A DNA stretch of 64,000 bases from Clostridia bacterium (GTDB lineage: Bacteria; Bacillota; Clostridia; Oscillospirales; CAG-272). The stretch is taken from NCBI GenBank assembly GCA_017503865.1, contig JAFVSI010000019.1, forward strand, positions 1 to 64,000. The letters run 5' to 3'. Shown here piece after piece: positions 50,742-59,006 of the stretch. The notes under the pieces are model-generated. The model made no database searches, was not told the DNA's origin, and saw only the letters and a program-made list of their open reading frames with translations. Positions within the stretch are counted from its first letter, which is position 1, and the number at the start of each line of letters is the position of its first letter. The position numbers were made by a program, and so were the translations under genes.

Positions 50742-51830
50742 ATGACCATGCATTTTGAAAGAGACGATAGCTGTGATTGCGGCGTTTGTATAAAAGTAGT
50801 AGGTGTCGGCGGCGGCGGAAACAATGCTGTCAACAGAATGATTGCTTCTAACGTAAGAGGAGTAGATTTTATTACGATAAATACAGACAGACAGGCACTT
50901 CGTCACTCGAGTGCCCCCACTCAGCTTGTAATAGGTGAAAAAATTACAAAGGGATTCGGTGCGGGTGCAAATCCCAGCATCGGTCAGCGTGCGGCTGAGG
51001 AGTCTCTTGATGAGATCAAGGCAGCTCTCTCCGACGCAGATATGGTATTCATAACCGCAGGAATGGGCGGTGGTACAGGTACAGGTGCAGCTCCCGTTGT
51101 AGCAAGAATTGCTCACGAGATGGACATCCTCACCGTAGCTGTTGTAACAAAGCCTTTCGGCTTTGAGGGTAAGCGTAGAATGGCTCAGGCTGTTGAAGGA
51201 ATTGCTGAGCTTAGCCAGTACGTTGACTCTATCGTAGTTATTCCTAACGAGAGACTTAAAGAGGTATCCGATACAAGAATTACTCTTTATAATGCATTTG
51301 AGGCGGCTGATGACGTTCTCCGTCGCGGCGTACAGAGTATTTCCGACCTTATAAACGTTCCCGGAAACATCAACCTTGACTTTGCTGACGTAACCGCTAT
51401 TATGGCACATTCGGGCAGGGCTCATATGGGCGTTGGCAGTGCAACGGGTAAGGACAAGGCAGAGCTCGCAGCACGTGCAGCTATTGCAAGTCCTCTCCAG
51501 GAGACTTCTATCAAGGGTGCTACAGGTATCGTTATCAGCTTCTCGGCTTCTCCCGACATTGGACTTGAGGACGTTAACGTTGCTGCTAATATGATAGCAG
51601 AGGAGTGCAATCCCGATGCAAACATCATCTGGGGTGTTGCATTCGATCCTGAGCTTGAGGACGAGCTTCGCATTACTCTTCTTGCTACCGGCTTTGATAA
51701 GAAGCCCGGTGACTATGATGACGGAATAGAGACAAAGGCTGCTGAAGAAGCAGAGGTCGCTGAGAAGGCAAGTGGAAAGCCTGCAAGCTCAAGTGCATAC
51801 GACGATATACTTGACGGCTTCTTTAACTAA
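50742..51830 (+). CDS. ftsZ: Cell division GTPase FtsZ
   Basis: 362 residues. It builds the division ring. The GTP-binding GGGTGTGAAP, the N-terminal VGVGGGGNNAVNRMI and the T7 loop NLDFADV are intact. The N-terminus carries an unusual CDCGVC cysteine cluster. The C-terminal peptide ends YDDILDGFFN, a variant of the normal FtsA/SepF-binding tail. ATG at 50742 is 3 nt from GGAGG; a second in-frame ATG at 50748 has better spacing and may be the true start. ftsA is absent upstream. Confidence 0.95.
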   Translation: MTMHFERDDSCDCGVCIKVVGVGGGGNNAVNRMIASNVRGVDFITINTDRQALRHSSAPTQLVIGEKITKGFGAGANPSIGQRAAEESLDEIKAALSDADMVFITAGMGGGTGTGAAPVVARIAHEMDILTVAVVTKPFGFEGKRRMAQAVEGIAELSQYVDSIVVIPNERLKEVSDTRITLYNAFEAADDVLRRGVQSISDLINVPGNINLDFADVTAIMAHSGRAHMGVGSATGKDKAELAARAAIASPLQETSIKGATGIVISFSASPDIGLEDVNVAANMIAEECNPDANIIWGVAFDPELEDELRITLLATGFDKKPGDYDDGIETKAAEEAEVAEKASGKPASSSAYDDILDGFFN

Positions 51831-51845
51831 GAAAAATCAATAAGC

Positions 51846-51879
51846 AAAAAGTCAGCCGAGCTTTTCGGCTGACTTTTTT
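51846..51879 (+). terminator. Terminator of ftsZ
   Basis: AAAAGTCAGCCGA pairs with TCGGCTGACTTTT over a short loop, followed by TT. Confidence 0.92.
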
Positions 51880-51891
51880 ACGAGGATAAAT

Positions 51892-52623
51892 ATGCTTGAA
51901 TTTTTTGAATCATTTTCCCTTTGGGGAACGATCGTAAACACACTTGGCGTAGCCGTCGGTGCTATCGTCGGTATTTTAATAAAAAACCTTTCGGGTACGA
52001 AAAAAGCAAAGGAAGGCGGCATTGCCAGCGAGCTTCCCGACGCTATAATGAAGGGCGTTGCACTCTGCGTTTTGCTTATCGGTATTACGGGGGCAATCAA
52101 GACCGAAAATATAATGATAGTTATCATTTCGATAGTTGTCGGTGCAATTCTCGGTACGCTTATGCGACTTGATAGCGGAATTACGGCTCTTGGCAACTTC
52201 ATTGAAAAAAAGACGGGCGGAAAGCTTGGCAGTATAACGCAGGGCTTTGTTACGGCAAGTCTGCTATTCTGCGTAGGTGCTATGGCGATAGTAGGATCGC
52301 TTTCGAGCGGTCTTTCGCTCGAGCACGAAACGCTCTATGCAAAATCCCTGCTCGATATGATCTCGGCAATTATATTTGCGACCACGCTCGGCTGGGGCGT
52401 CGTTTTCTCGTCGTTGCTTGTCTTTGTTTATCAAGGAGCTATCACACTTGCGGCAAGTCTTTTAGCCCCCGTGCTTTCAGCGGTGGCAATAAATGAAATG
52501 ACGGCGGTTGGCTCACTTCTTATTATCGCACTTTCGCTCAATATGCTGGGACTTACCAAAATTAAGGTTATGAACTACGTCCCCGCGATTTTCATACCGA
52601 TATTGCTTGTATTATTTATGTAA
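51892..52623 (+). CDS. DUF554-family membrane protein
   Basis: 243 residues with about seven membrane helices. The start GTIVNTLGVAVGAIVGIL and the later CVGAMAIVGSL and LLTASLLAPV-like segments fit the DUF554 (YdfK-type) family. Function unknown; a small-solute transporter is sometimes suggested. It follows the ftsZ terminator closely and has its own terminator, so it may be read from a weak or read-through promoter. Confidence 0.85.
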   Translation: MLEFFESFSLWGTIVNTLGVAVGAIVGILIKNLSGTKKAKEGGIASELPDAIMKGVALCVLLIGITGAIKTENIMIVIISIVVGAILGTLMRLDSGITALGNFIEKKTGGKLGSITQGFVTASLLFCVGAMAIVGSLSSGLSLEHETLYAKSLLDMISAIIFATTLGWGVVFSSLLVFVYQGAITLAASLLAPVLSAVAINEMTAVGSLLIIALSLNMLGLTKIKVMNYVPAIFIPILLVLFM

Positions 52624-52629
52624 ATAAAC

Positions 52630-52659
52630 AAAAGGCGAAGGATTTTTCCTTCGCCTTTT
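52630..52659. terminator. Bidirectional terminator between the DUF554 gene and the beta-galactosidase
   Basis: AAAAGGCGAAGGA pairs with TCCTTCGCCTTTT. It separates two convergent genes. Confidence 0.9.
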
Positions 52660-52664
52660 TAATT

Positions 52665-55238
52665 TTAGAATGTTATTACAAACTTGTTGCAGTAGCCACG
52701 AGGAATTTCGTACTTCTTTTCAAGCTCGGGACCGCAAGAATAAGATCCTATTCCACGCATTCCGAGATCAAGACAAACGTTTACAAAATCGTTCTTAGGA
52801 AGCTCGAAATTGTGTTTTGTTTCACGTAACTGTGCAGTTGTATATGGATTTACCGAGAATGAGAAGGGTCTCTCTGCCGTAACCGTGAAGTTATCGTTTA
52901 TATTAAGATACTTCGAAGCATAGTGGCTTCCCGACTCCTGAGGACGAACGTAATCATAGTAATAGTTGTCATCGGCATTCGACTCGTAGTATCCGTACTC
53001 ACAGCACGCCTTCTTGTCAACGTAGCTCTCGTGAGGGCCAAATCCAACGTAAGAGAAGTCACGCTTAGATGCATCTGTACCAAATTCAAGTCCAAAACGG
53101 GCAATATTTGTAACATAATCAGATATCCTATAAGCAACCTCAATTTCAAGTGCGGAATCAAGCACCGTGTACTTAATGTCGTACTCAACCATAGGAAGAA
53201 GTGCAGGGGCAGTAAGCACGCCACGGAAATAACAACTGTTGTTATTCTTATCACTCTCAAGCACATAGGGTTTAGCGATGTGGAGCTTAAATCTGTTTTT
53301 CCAAGGACCTATAAGATGACGGTCATTGTCGGTGTAACGGGTCGTATTAAAATGCATAGGAGTCTTAAGGATCTCTACTCCGTCAGCAGTGAGTGAGGTG
53401 AGAAGGCCTGTTGTCTCGTCAACCTTTATTTCAACCTTCTTGCCGCTCTTCTTAACTTCGGGGATAGCAACGTCTTTGACTTCAGACTTTGTCTTTCCGC
53501 CATAAACCGCTCTCATTTCGAGGGCGTTGGACTTGATTTTTCTATCGGGAGTGAGAAGTCCGTCGCAGCAGAAGTTTGCATCATGCTCGGCTTCACCGTG
53601 GTCTCCACCGTAGAGGAAGCCACGCTCGGTCTTGATTCCGTGATCAGCCCATTCCCAAACGAACGCACCCATAATCTGGTCGTTAGCGTAAATATAATCC
53701 CAATAATCAGCAATGTCTCCGCAACTGTTACCCATTGCGTGAGTGTATTCGCAGAGGACGAAGGGACGTGTCTCAAGAGGATTGTTAATGACCTTTTTAT
53801 TGATAGTATCAATGTCGGGGTACATCATGCTGACCATATCGACCATATCGGTATAGTAGTATTTCTTGCTGTGCTGGAGTCCCTCGTAGTGAATGAGTCT
53901 TGAATCATCGTGTTCACGAATGTACTTAGTACCCTTAATGAATGCTTCACCGAAGCAGCTTTCGTTGCCGAGTGACCAGATGATAACGGACGAACGGTTT
54001 TTGTCACGCTCAACGAGAGCCATTTCACGGTCGGTGATACCGGGCTCAAAGAGCATATTGTCGGCATAATTTACCCACATATCGTAAGCACCGCTGTCGC
54101 CTCTGCAGTAGAGTGCACCGTGAATTTCAAGGTCAGCCTCGTCCATAACGTAGATACCGAACGCATCGCAAAGCTGATAGAACTCGGGAACGTCGGGATA
54201 GTGAGAGGTACGAACTGCATTTACGTTGAGGTACTTCATAAGATTGAGGTCCTCAACCATATTTTCGAGAGTAACGGTAGCACCTGTCTCGCAATTGAAC
54301 TCGTGGCGGTTTACACCCTTAAGCTTTGTGTGTACGCCGTTTATCTTGAATACCTTGCCGTCAACCGAAACGGTACGGAATCCGACCTTCTCGTAGATGA
54401 CCTCACCGTTCGCTGAAATTGTGAGGGGGTAGAGGGTGGGAGTTTCTGCAGCCCATATCTTGACGTCCTTTACCTTAAACTCTACGCACTTGCCAGCACC
54501 AGCGGTTACAGTCTCGCCCTCAAAGGTAAGAGAAACGTCAATATCACTCATATTTTCGAACTTGAGAACACCGTCCTTGCCGTCGTGCGAGGGAGTGAAC
54601 TTAAAATCGGTGATATGAGACTCGGGACGCTTTAGAATATAAACGCTTCTGAAGATACCCGAGAAACGGAATTTGTCCTGGTCCTCAAGGTATGTGGAAG
54701 CACACCACTTGAGCACGATAACGTCAAGTGTGTTCTTGCCGTTCTTTACAAGCTCGGTTATATCAAACTCACTTGTAGCGTGAGAGATCTGAGAATAGCC
54801 CTTGAACTCTCCGTTTACGTAGAGATAGAAAGCACTGTCAACACCCTCAAAATTGAGGTAGTAACGCTCGCCTTCCTTCTTATCAAGGTCGAAATCGCGG
54901 CGGTAGTGCCACGTGGGATTTTCATAAGGAACGTGAGGGGGATTTGAAGGAATGGGATAGCGGTTGTTACGGTACTGTATCTGGTCGTATCCGTGCATCT
55001 GCAAGCAAGAGGGAACGGGAATAGTTACCGTAAGCTCCTCGGAAAGATTAGCGAGTGCCGTTTCGGTATCGCTGTGCTGCTTGAGAAGCCAAGTTCCGTC
55101 AAGAGAGAGGAAACGAGAGCTCGATCTTCTGTCAACTATGCCGTGAACAGTAGTAACCTTATCATCGGCTGCAAAGGGAATAAAGTAGCTTCTGTGAGGG
55201 AGCGTACCAATTCTTTCGTAGCGTTTGTACTCTTTCAT
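52665..55238 (-). CDS. GH2 beta-galactosidase
   Basis: 857 residues, no signal peptide, so cytoplasmic. The modular GH2 layout is clear: jelly-roll domain (DGTWLL, WHYRRDF), Ig-like domain, TIM barrel with GVNRHEFNCETG, DEADLEIHG, the acid/base GNESCFG and nucleophile CEYTHAMGNS, then a C-terminal LacZ-type small-chain domain with GFGPHESYVDKK. Length is shorter than E. coli LacZ (1,023) but common in Firmicutes. It has a consensus promoter. Specificity for lactose versus other galactosides cannot be fixed. Confidence 0.92.
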   Translation of the reverse strand: MKEYKRYERIGTLPHRSYFIPFAADDKVTTVHGIVDRRSSSRFLSLDGTWLLKQHSDTETALANLSEELTVTIPVPSCLQMHGYDQIQYRNNRYPIPSNPPHVPYENPTWHYRRDFDLDKKEGERYYLNFEGVDSAFYLYVNGEFKGYSQISHATSEFDITELVKNGKNTLDVIVLKWCASTYLEDQDKFRFSGIFRSVYILKRPESHITDFKFTPSHDGKDGVLKFENMSDIDVSLTFEGETVTAGAGKCVEFKVKDVKIWAAETPTLYPLTISANGEVIYEKVGFRTVSVDGKVFKINGVHTKLKGVNRHEFNCETGATVTLENMVEDLNLMKYLNVNAVRTSHYPDVPEFYQLCDAFGIYVMDEADLEIHGALYCRGDSGAYDMWVNYADNMLFEPGITDREMALVERDKNRSSVIIWSLGNESCFGEAFIKGTKYIREHDDSRLIHYEGLQHSKKYYYTDMVDMVSMMYPDIDTINKKVINNPLETRPFVLCEYTHAMGNSCGDIADYWDYIYANDQIMGAFVWEWADHGIKTERGFLYGGDHGEAEHDANFCCDGLLTPDRKIKSNALEMRAVYGGKTKSEVKDVAIPEVKKSGKKVEIKVDETTGLLTSLTADGVEILKTPMHFNTTRYTDNDRHLIGPWKNRFKLHIAKPYVLESDKNNNSCYFRGVLTAPALLPMVEYDIKYTVLDSALEIEVAYRISDYVTNIARFGLEFGTDASKRDFSYVGFGPHESYVDKKACCEYGYYESNADDNYYYDYVRPQESGSHYASKYLNINDNFTVTAERPFSFSVNPYTTAQLRETKHNFELPKNDFVNVCLDLGMRGIGSYSCGPELEKKYEIPRGYCNKFVITF

Positions 55239-55298
55239 TTTTTAGTCTCCTAAAACAAAATATTCGTTATGCCTTTATGGGCACATCTTAACATTATA

Positions 55299-55327
55299 AT
55301 TATAACCGATATTCCTTTTGATGTCAA
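55299..55327 (-). promoter_or_regulatory. Promoter of the beta-galactosidase gene
   Basis: On the minus strand TTGACA (55327-55322) and TATAAT (55304-55299) are spaced 17 bp, a perfect consensus. No operator was recognised. Confidence 0.85.
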
Positions 55328-55367
55328 GGATTGAGGGAGCTTTTGTTTAAATAAAACAAAAGAAAAA

Positions 55368-55393
55368 ATCCCCGCTGAATTTTCAGCGGGGAT
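55368..55393. terminator. Terminator of ppdK
   Basis: ATCCCCGCTGAA (55368-55379) pairs with TTCAGCGGGGAT (55382-55393). A second inverted repeat, CTTTTGTTT/AAACAAAAG, lies just beyond at 55340-55362. Confidence 0.82.
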
Positions 55394-55425
55394 AATTTTT
55401 ATTACTTGCTCAAATAATCCTTAAA

Positions 55426-58053
55426 TTACTTGTTAGAGATAGCTGCCTGAGCTGCTGCGAGACGAGCTATCGGAACACGGAAGGGCGAGCAGGATACGTA
55501 GTCAAGTCCGAGCTTGTGGCAGAACTCAACAGATGTGGGGTCACCACCGTGCTCACCGCAGATACCTACGTGGAGCTTCTGGTTAACAGGTCTACCAAGC
55601 TTGAGAGCCATATCCATAAGCTTACCAACACCGTTCTGGTCAAGTCTTGCGAAAGGATCGTTCTCGAAGATCTTTGCATCATAGTATGCAGAGAGGAACT
55701 TACCTGCATCATCACGGGAGAAGCCGTATGTCATCTGAGTAAGGTCGTTTGTACCGAAGCAGAAGAAGTCTGCATTAGCTGCTATATCGTCAGCTATGAG
55801 ACAAGCTCTGGGGATCTCGATCATTGTACCAACCTCGTAGTCAAGCTTAACGCCTGCAGCTGCAATCTCAGCATCAGCGGTTGCAACAACTACGCTCTTA
55901 ACGTACTTAAGCTCCTTAACGTCGCCAACGAGAGGAATCATGATCTCAGGAACAACCTTCCAGTCAGCATGCTTCTTCTGAACGTTGATAGCTGCACGGA
56001 TAACTGCAGAAGTCTGCATCTTTGCGATCTCGGGGTATGTTACAGCGAGACGGCATCCACGGTGACCCATCATGGGGTTGAACTCGTGGAGAGATGCGAT
56101 GATAGCCTTAATGTCCTCAACAGTCTTGCCCTGTGCCTTAGCAAGAAGAGCGATGTCTTCCTCAGTGGTAGGAACAAACTCGTGGAGAGGGGGATCAAGG
56201 AATCTGATACAAACGGGTGTGCCCTCAAGAGCCTCATAGAGCTTCTCGAAGTCGGACTGCTGGTAGGGAAGGATCTTCTGGAGAGCTACTTCTCTCTCTT
56301 CAGCAGTGTCGGCACAGATCATCTCTCTGAATGCTGCAATTCTGTCAGCCTCAAAGAACATATGCTCTGTACGGCAAAGACCGATACCCTCAGCACCGAG
56401 CTCACGTGCCTTCTTAGCGTCAGCAGGAGTATCAGCGTTTGTACGAACCTTAAGAGTTCTGTACTTGTCAGCCCAAGTCATAATTGTACCAAAGTTGCCG
56501 GAGATCTCTGCGTCAACTGTGGGAATAATACCGTCATAAATAGCACCGGTAGAACCGTCGATGGAGATGTAATCACCCTCAACGAATGTCTTGCCTGCGA
56601 GTGTGAACTTCTTGTTCTCCTCGTCCATAGCGATGTCGCCGCATCCGGAAACGCAGCACTTACCCATACCTCTTGCAACAACTGCTGCGTGAGAGGTCAT
56701 ACCGCCACGAACTGTAAGGATACCCTGAGCAGCCTTCATACCTGTAATATCCTCAGGAGAAGTCTCAAGTCTAACAAGAACGACCTTCTTACCTGCAGCG
56801 TTCCAATTCTCAGCATCCTCAGCAGAGAATACGATCTGTCCGCAAGCAGCTCCGGGAGAAGCACCGAGACCACGTCCCATGGGCTTTGCAGCCTTGATTG
56901 CCTTAGCATCAAACTGGGGGTGGAGAAGTGTGTCGAGGTTTCTGGGGTCTATCATAAGAACAGCTTCCTGCTCGGTCTTGTGGCCCTCTTTTACGAGGTC
57001 AACAGCGATCTGGAGAGCAGCCTGTGCAGTTCTCTTACCGTTTCTGGTCTGGAGCATATAGAGCTTCTCATTTTCAATGGTGAACTCCATGTCCTGCATA
57101 TCGTGGTAGTGGTTCTCAAGGATCTCACATACCTTTGTGAACTGCTCGAAAGCAGCGGGGAACTTGTTAGCCATCTCAGCGATAGGCATAGGTGTACGAA
57201 CACCTGCAACAACGTCCTCACCCTGAGCGTTTGTAAGGAACTCACCCATGAGCTTCTTTTCACCGGTAGCGGGGTCACGTGTGAATGCAACACCTGTACC
57301 GCAGTCATCACCCATGTTACCGAACGCCATAGCCTGTACGTTTACAGCGGTACCCCAAGAGTAGGGAATATCGTTGTCACGACGGTAAACGTTTGCACGG
57401 GGGTTGTCCCAAGAACGGAATACTGCTTTAACAGCACCCATAAGCTGCTCCTTGGGGTCGGAGGGGAAGTCAGAACCGATCTTAGCCTTGTACTCAGCCT
57501 TGAACTGATTTGCAAGTTCCTTAAGATCGTCAGCGGTAAGCTCAACGTCAAGCTTAACGCCCTTTTCCTCTTTCATCTTATCGATAAGCTCCTCGAAGTA
57601 CTTCTTTCCAACTTCCATAACGACGTCGGAGTACATCTGGATAAATCTTCTGTAGCAATCATAAGCCCAACGAGCGTTACCCGACTTCTTAGCCATAACT
57701 TCTACAACCTCTTCGTTAAGACCGAGGTTAAGAATTGTGTCCATCATACCGGGCATGGATGCACGTGCACCGGAACGAACGGAAACGAGAAGGGGGTTCT
57801 CCTTATCGCCGAACTTCTTGCCGGTTACGCCTTCCATCTTTACGATGTACTCGTTGATTTCAGCCTGTATAGAGTCATTGATCTGACGACCATCCTCATA
57901 GTACTGTGTGCAGGCCTCTGTTGTGATGGTAAAGCCCTGGGGAACGGGAAGACCAATGTTGGTCATTTCGGCAAGGTTTGCACCCTTACCGCCGAGAAGC
58001 TCACGCATCGATGCATTACCTTCGGAAAAAAGGTAACAATACTTCTTTGCCAT
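55426..58053 (-). CDS. ppdK: Pyruvate, phosphate dikinase
   Basis: 875 residues from the ATG at 58053, with GGAGG upstream; the open frame extends further without a ribosome site. It interconverts pyruvate, ATP and phosphate with PEP, AMP and pyrophosphate. The N-terminal ATP-grasp domain starts KYCYLFSEGNASMRELLGGKGANLAEM. The swivelling phosphohistidine domain has GGMTSHAAVVARGMGK, and the C-terminal PEP-binding barrel has CRTEHMFF, FGTNDLTQMTYG and GICGEHGG. In anaerobes it can run glycolysis with pyrophosphate. It complements pckG. Confidence 0.96.
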   Translation of the reverse strand: MAKKYCYLFSEGNASMRELLGGKGANLAEMTNIGLPVPQGFTITTEACTQYYEDGRQINDSIQAEINEYIVKMEGVTGKKFGDKENPLLVSVRSGARASMPGMMDTILNLGLNEEVVEVMAKKSGNARWAYDCYRRFIQMYSDVVMEVGKKYFEELIDKMKEEKGVKLDVELTADDLKELANQFKAEYKAKIGSDFPSDPKEQLMGAVKAVFRSWDNPRANVYRRDNDIPYSWGTAVNVQAMAFGNMGDDCGTGVAFTRDPATGEKKLMGEFLTNAQGEDVVAGVRTPMPIAEMANKFPAAFEQFTKVCEILENHYHDMQDMEFTIENEKLYMLQTRNGKRTAQAALQIAVDLVKEGHKTEQEAVLMIDPRNLDTLLHPQFDAKAIKAAKPMGRGLGASPGAACGQIVFSAEDAENWNAAGKKVVLVRLETSPEDITGMKAAQGILTVRGGMTSHAAVVARGMGKCCVSGCGDIAMDEENKKFTLAGKTFVEGDYISIDGSTGAIYDGIIPTVDAEISGNFGTIMTWADKYRTLKVRTNADTPADAKKARELGAEGIGLCRTEHMFFEADRIAAFREMICADTAEEREVALQKILPYQQSDFEKLYEALEGTPVCIRFLDPPLHEFVPTTEEDIALLAKAQGKTVEDIKAIIASLHEFNPMMGHRGCRLAVTYPEIAKMQTSAVIRAAINVQKKHADWKVVPEIMIPLVGDVKELKYVKSVVVATADAEIAAAGVKLDYEVGTMIEIPRACLIADDIAANADFFCFGTNDLTQMTYGFSRDDAGKFLSAYYDAKIFENDPFARLDQNGVGKLMDMALKLGRPVNQKLHVGICGEHGGDPTSVEFCHKLGLDYVSCSPFRVPIARLAAAQAAISNK

Positions 58054-58135
58054 TTGTGAATCCTCCATATTTGAAATAATTTTTTTGACAAACTTAGCCT
58101 CTGCAAAGGGGGTATTTCGTTGCAGAGTACCAGAT

Positions 58136-58144
58136 ATTATAACA
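58136..58144 (-). promoter_or_regulatory. Extended -10 promoter of ppdK
   Basis: On the minus strand TGTTATAAT (58144-58136) gives a TG-extended -10 with no clear -35. The ~75-nt leader holds an 8-bp hairpin CTCTGCAA/TTGCAGAG (58100-58128) upstream of the ribosome site. Confidence 0.5.
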
Positions 58145-58236
58145 TATATTTTTCCAAATAGCCATAAAAATTGAAAATTTATAAGCAAGTATAATTGTAA
58201 ATTTTTTGTTAACGAGTTTCAGGTCGAATAAAAGTC

Positions 58237-58265
58237 TTGATTTTTTTGCATATAAGTAGTATAAT
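58237..58265 (+). promoter_or_regulatory. Promoter of pth-mfd
   Basis: TTGATT (58237-58242) and TATAAT (58260-58265) are spaced 17 bp. Confidence 0.78.
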
Positions 58266-58349
58266 TAACAAGTAATAAGATTCTTAACACCGGGAAGAAA
58301 TTTTCGGTGTAAGTTGTTTTGCAAATAGAAAAACGGAATGGTATATAAA

Positions 58350-58985
58350 ATGGCAGACATATTTGACCTTTTTAAGAAAATATCAAAGAATGATACGGTG
58401 AGCACAGCACCCATAACTCATATAGTTGTAGGACTTGGAAACCCCGGGGCGAAATATGCAAACACCCGCCACAACGCAGGATTTATGACGCTTGACTATA
58501 TTTCATCAAGGCTTGGCGTAAAGGTCGACAGAGCAAAGTTTGAGGCTCTTGTCGGAGAGGCAACGGTCGCGGGAAAGCGAGTCCTTCTTATGAAACCGCA
58601 GACCTTTATGAACAATTCGGGTAACGCCGTATACGAGGCTGCAAAATTTTATAAGATTGCCCCCGAAAACGTAATCGTTATATCCGATGACGTAAATCTT
58701 GACGTAGGACGTCTCCGCGTTCGCGGCTCGGGAAGTGCCGGCGGACAAAAGGGACTTAACGATATCATCGTTCAGATGGGCAGCGACAAGATACCGAGAA
58801 TAAGGATAGGAGTCGGAAAAAAGCCGCACCCCGATTACGATATGGTCGATTGGGTGCTCGGTGCTTTTCCCGAGGCTGACAAAAAGGCTCTTGACGAGGT
58901 CTATGCGAGAGCATACGACGGACTCGAAAAGCTCCTCTCTGGTGATGTTGACGGTGCTATGCAGATATGCAACGGTGCGAAATAA
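58350..58985 (+). CDS. pth: Peptidyl-tRNA hydrolase
   Basis: 211 residues from the ATG at 58350; an ATG at 58338 abuts a weak GGA site and is the alternative. VVGLGNPGAKYANTRHNAGF, KPQTFMNNSG and GSAGGQKGLNDI are Pth signatures with the catalytic His of NTRHN. It frees tRNA from dropped peptides. About 25 residues precede the usual start, a lineage extension. It leads mfd by 21 bp, as in B. subtilis (spoVC-mfd). Confidence 0.95.
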   Translation: MADIFDLFKKISKNDTVSTAPITHIVVGLGNPGAKYANTRHNAGFMTLDYISSRLGVKVDRAKFEALVGEATVAGKRVLLMKPQTFMNNSGNAVYEAAKFYKIAPENVIVISDDVNLDVGRLRVRGSGSAGGQKGLNDIIVQMGSDKIPRIRIGVGKKPHPDYDMVDWVLGAFPEADKKALDEVYARAYDGLEKLLSGDVDGAMQICNGAK

Positions 58986-59006
58986 TCGAATAATACGGAG
59001 AATTTA

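Noticed and set aside
55516-58059. 847-codon open frame on the plus strand across ppdK
   Set aside because: It mirrors ppdK codon bias (frequent codons whose antisense avoids stops), lacks a ribosome site and a recognisable domain. ppdK on the minus strand is unmistakable.
58206-58271. Rex operator near pth
   Set aside because: A TTGTTAA word and an AATTAACAA word occur but are ~55 bp apart and not arranged as one palindromic Rex site.
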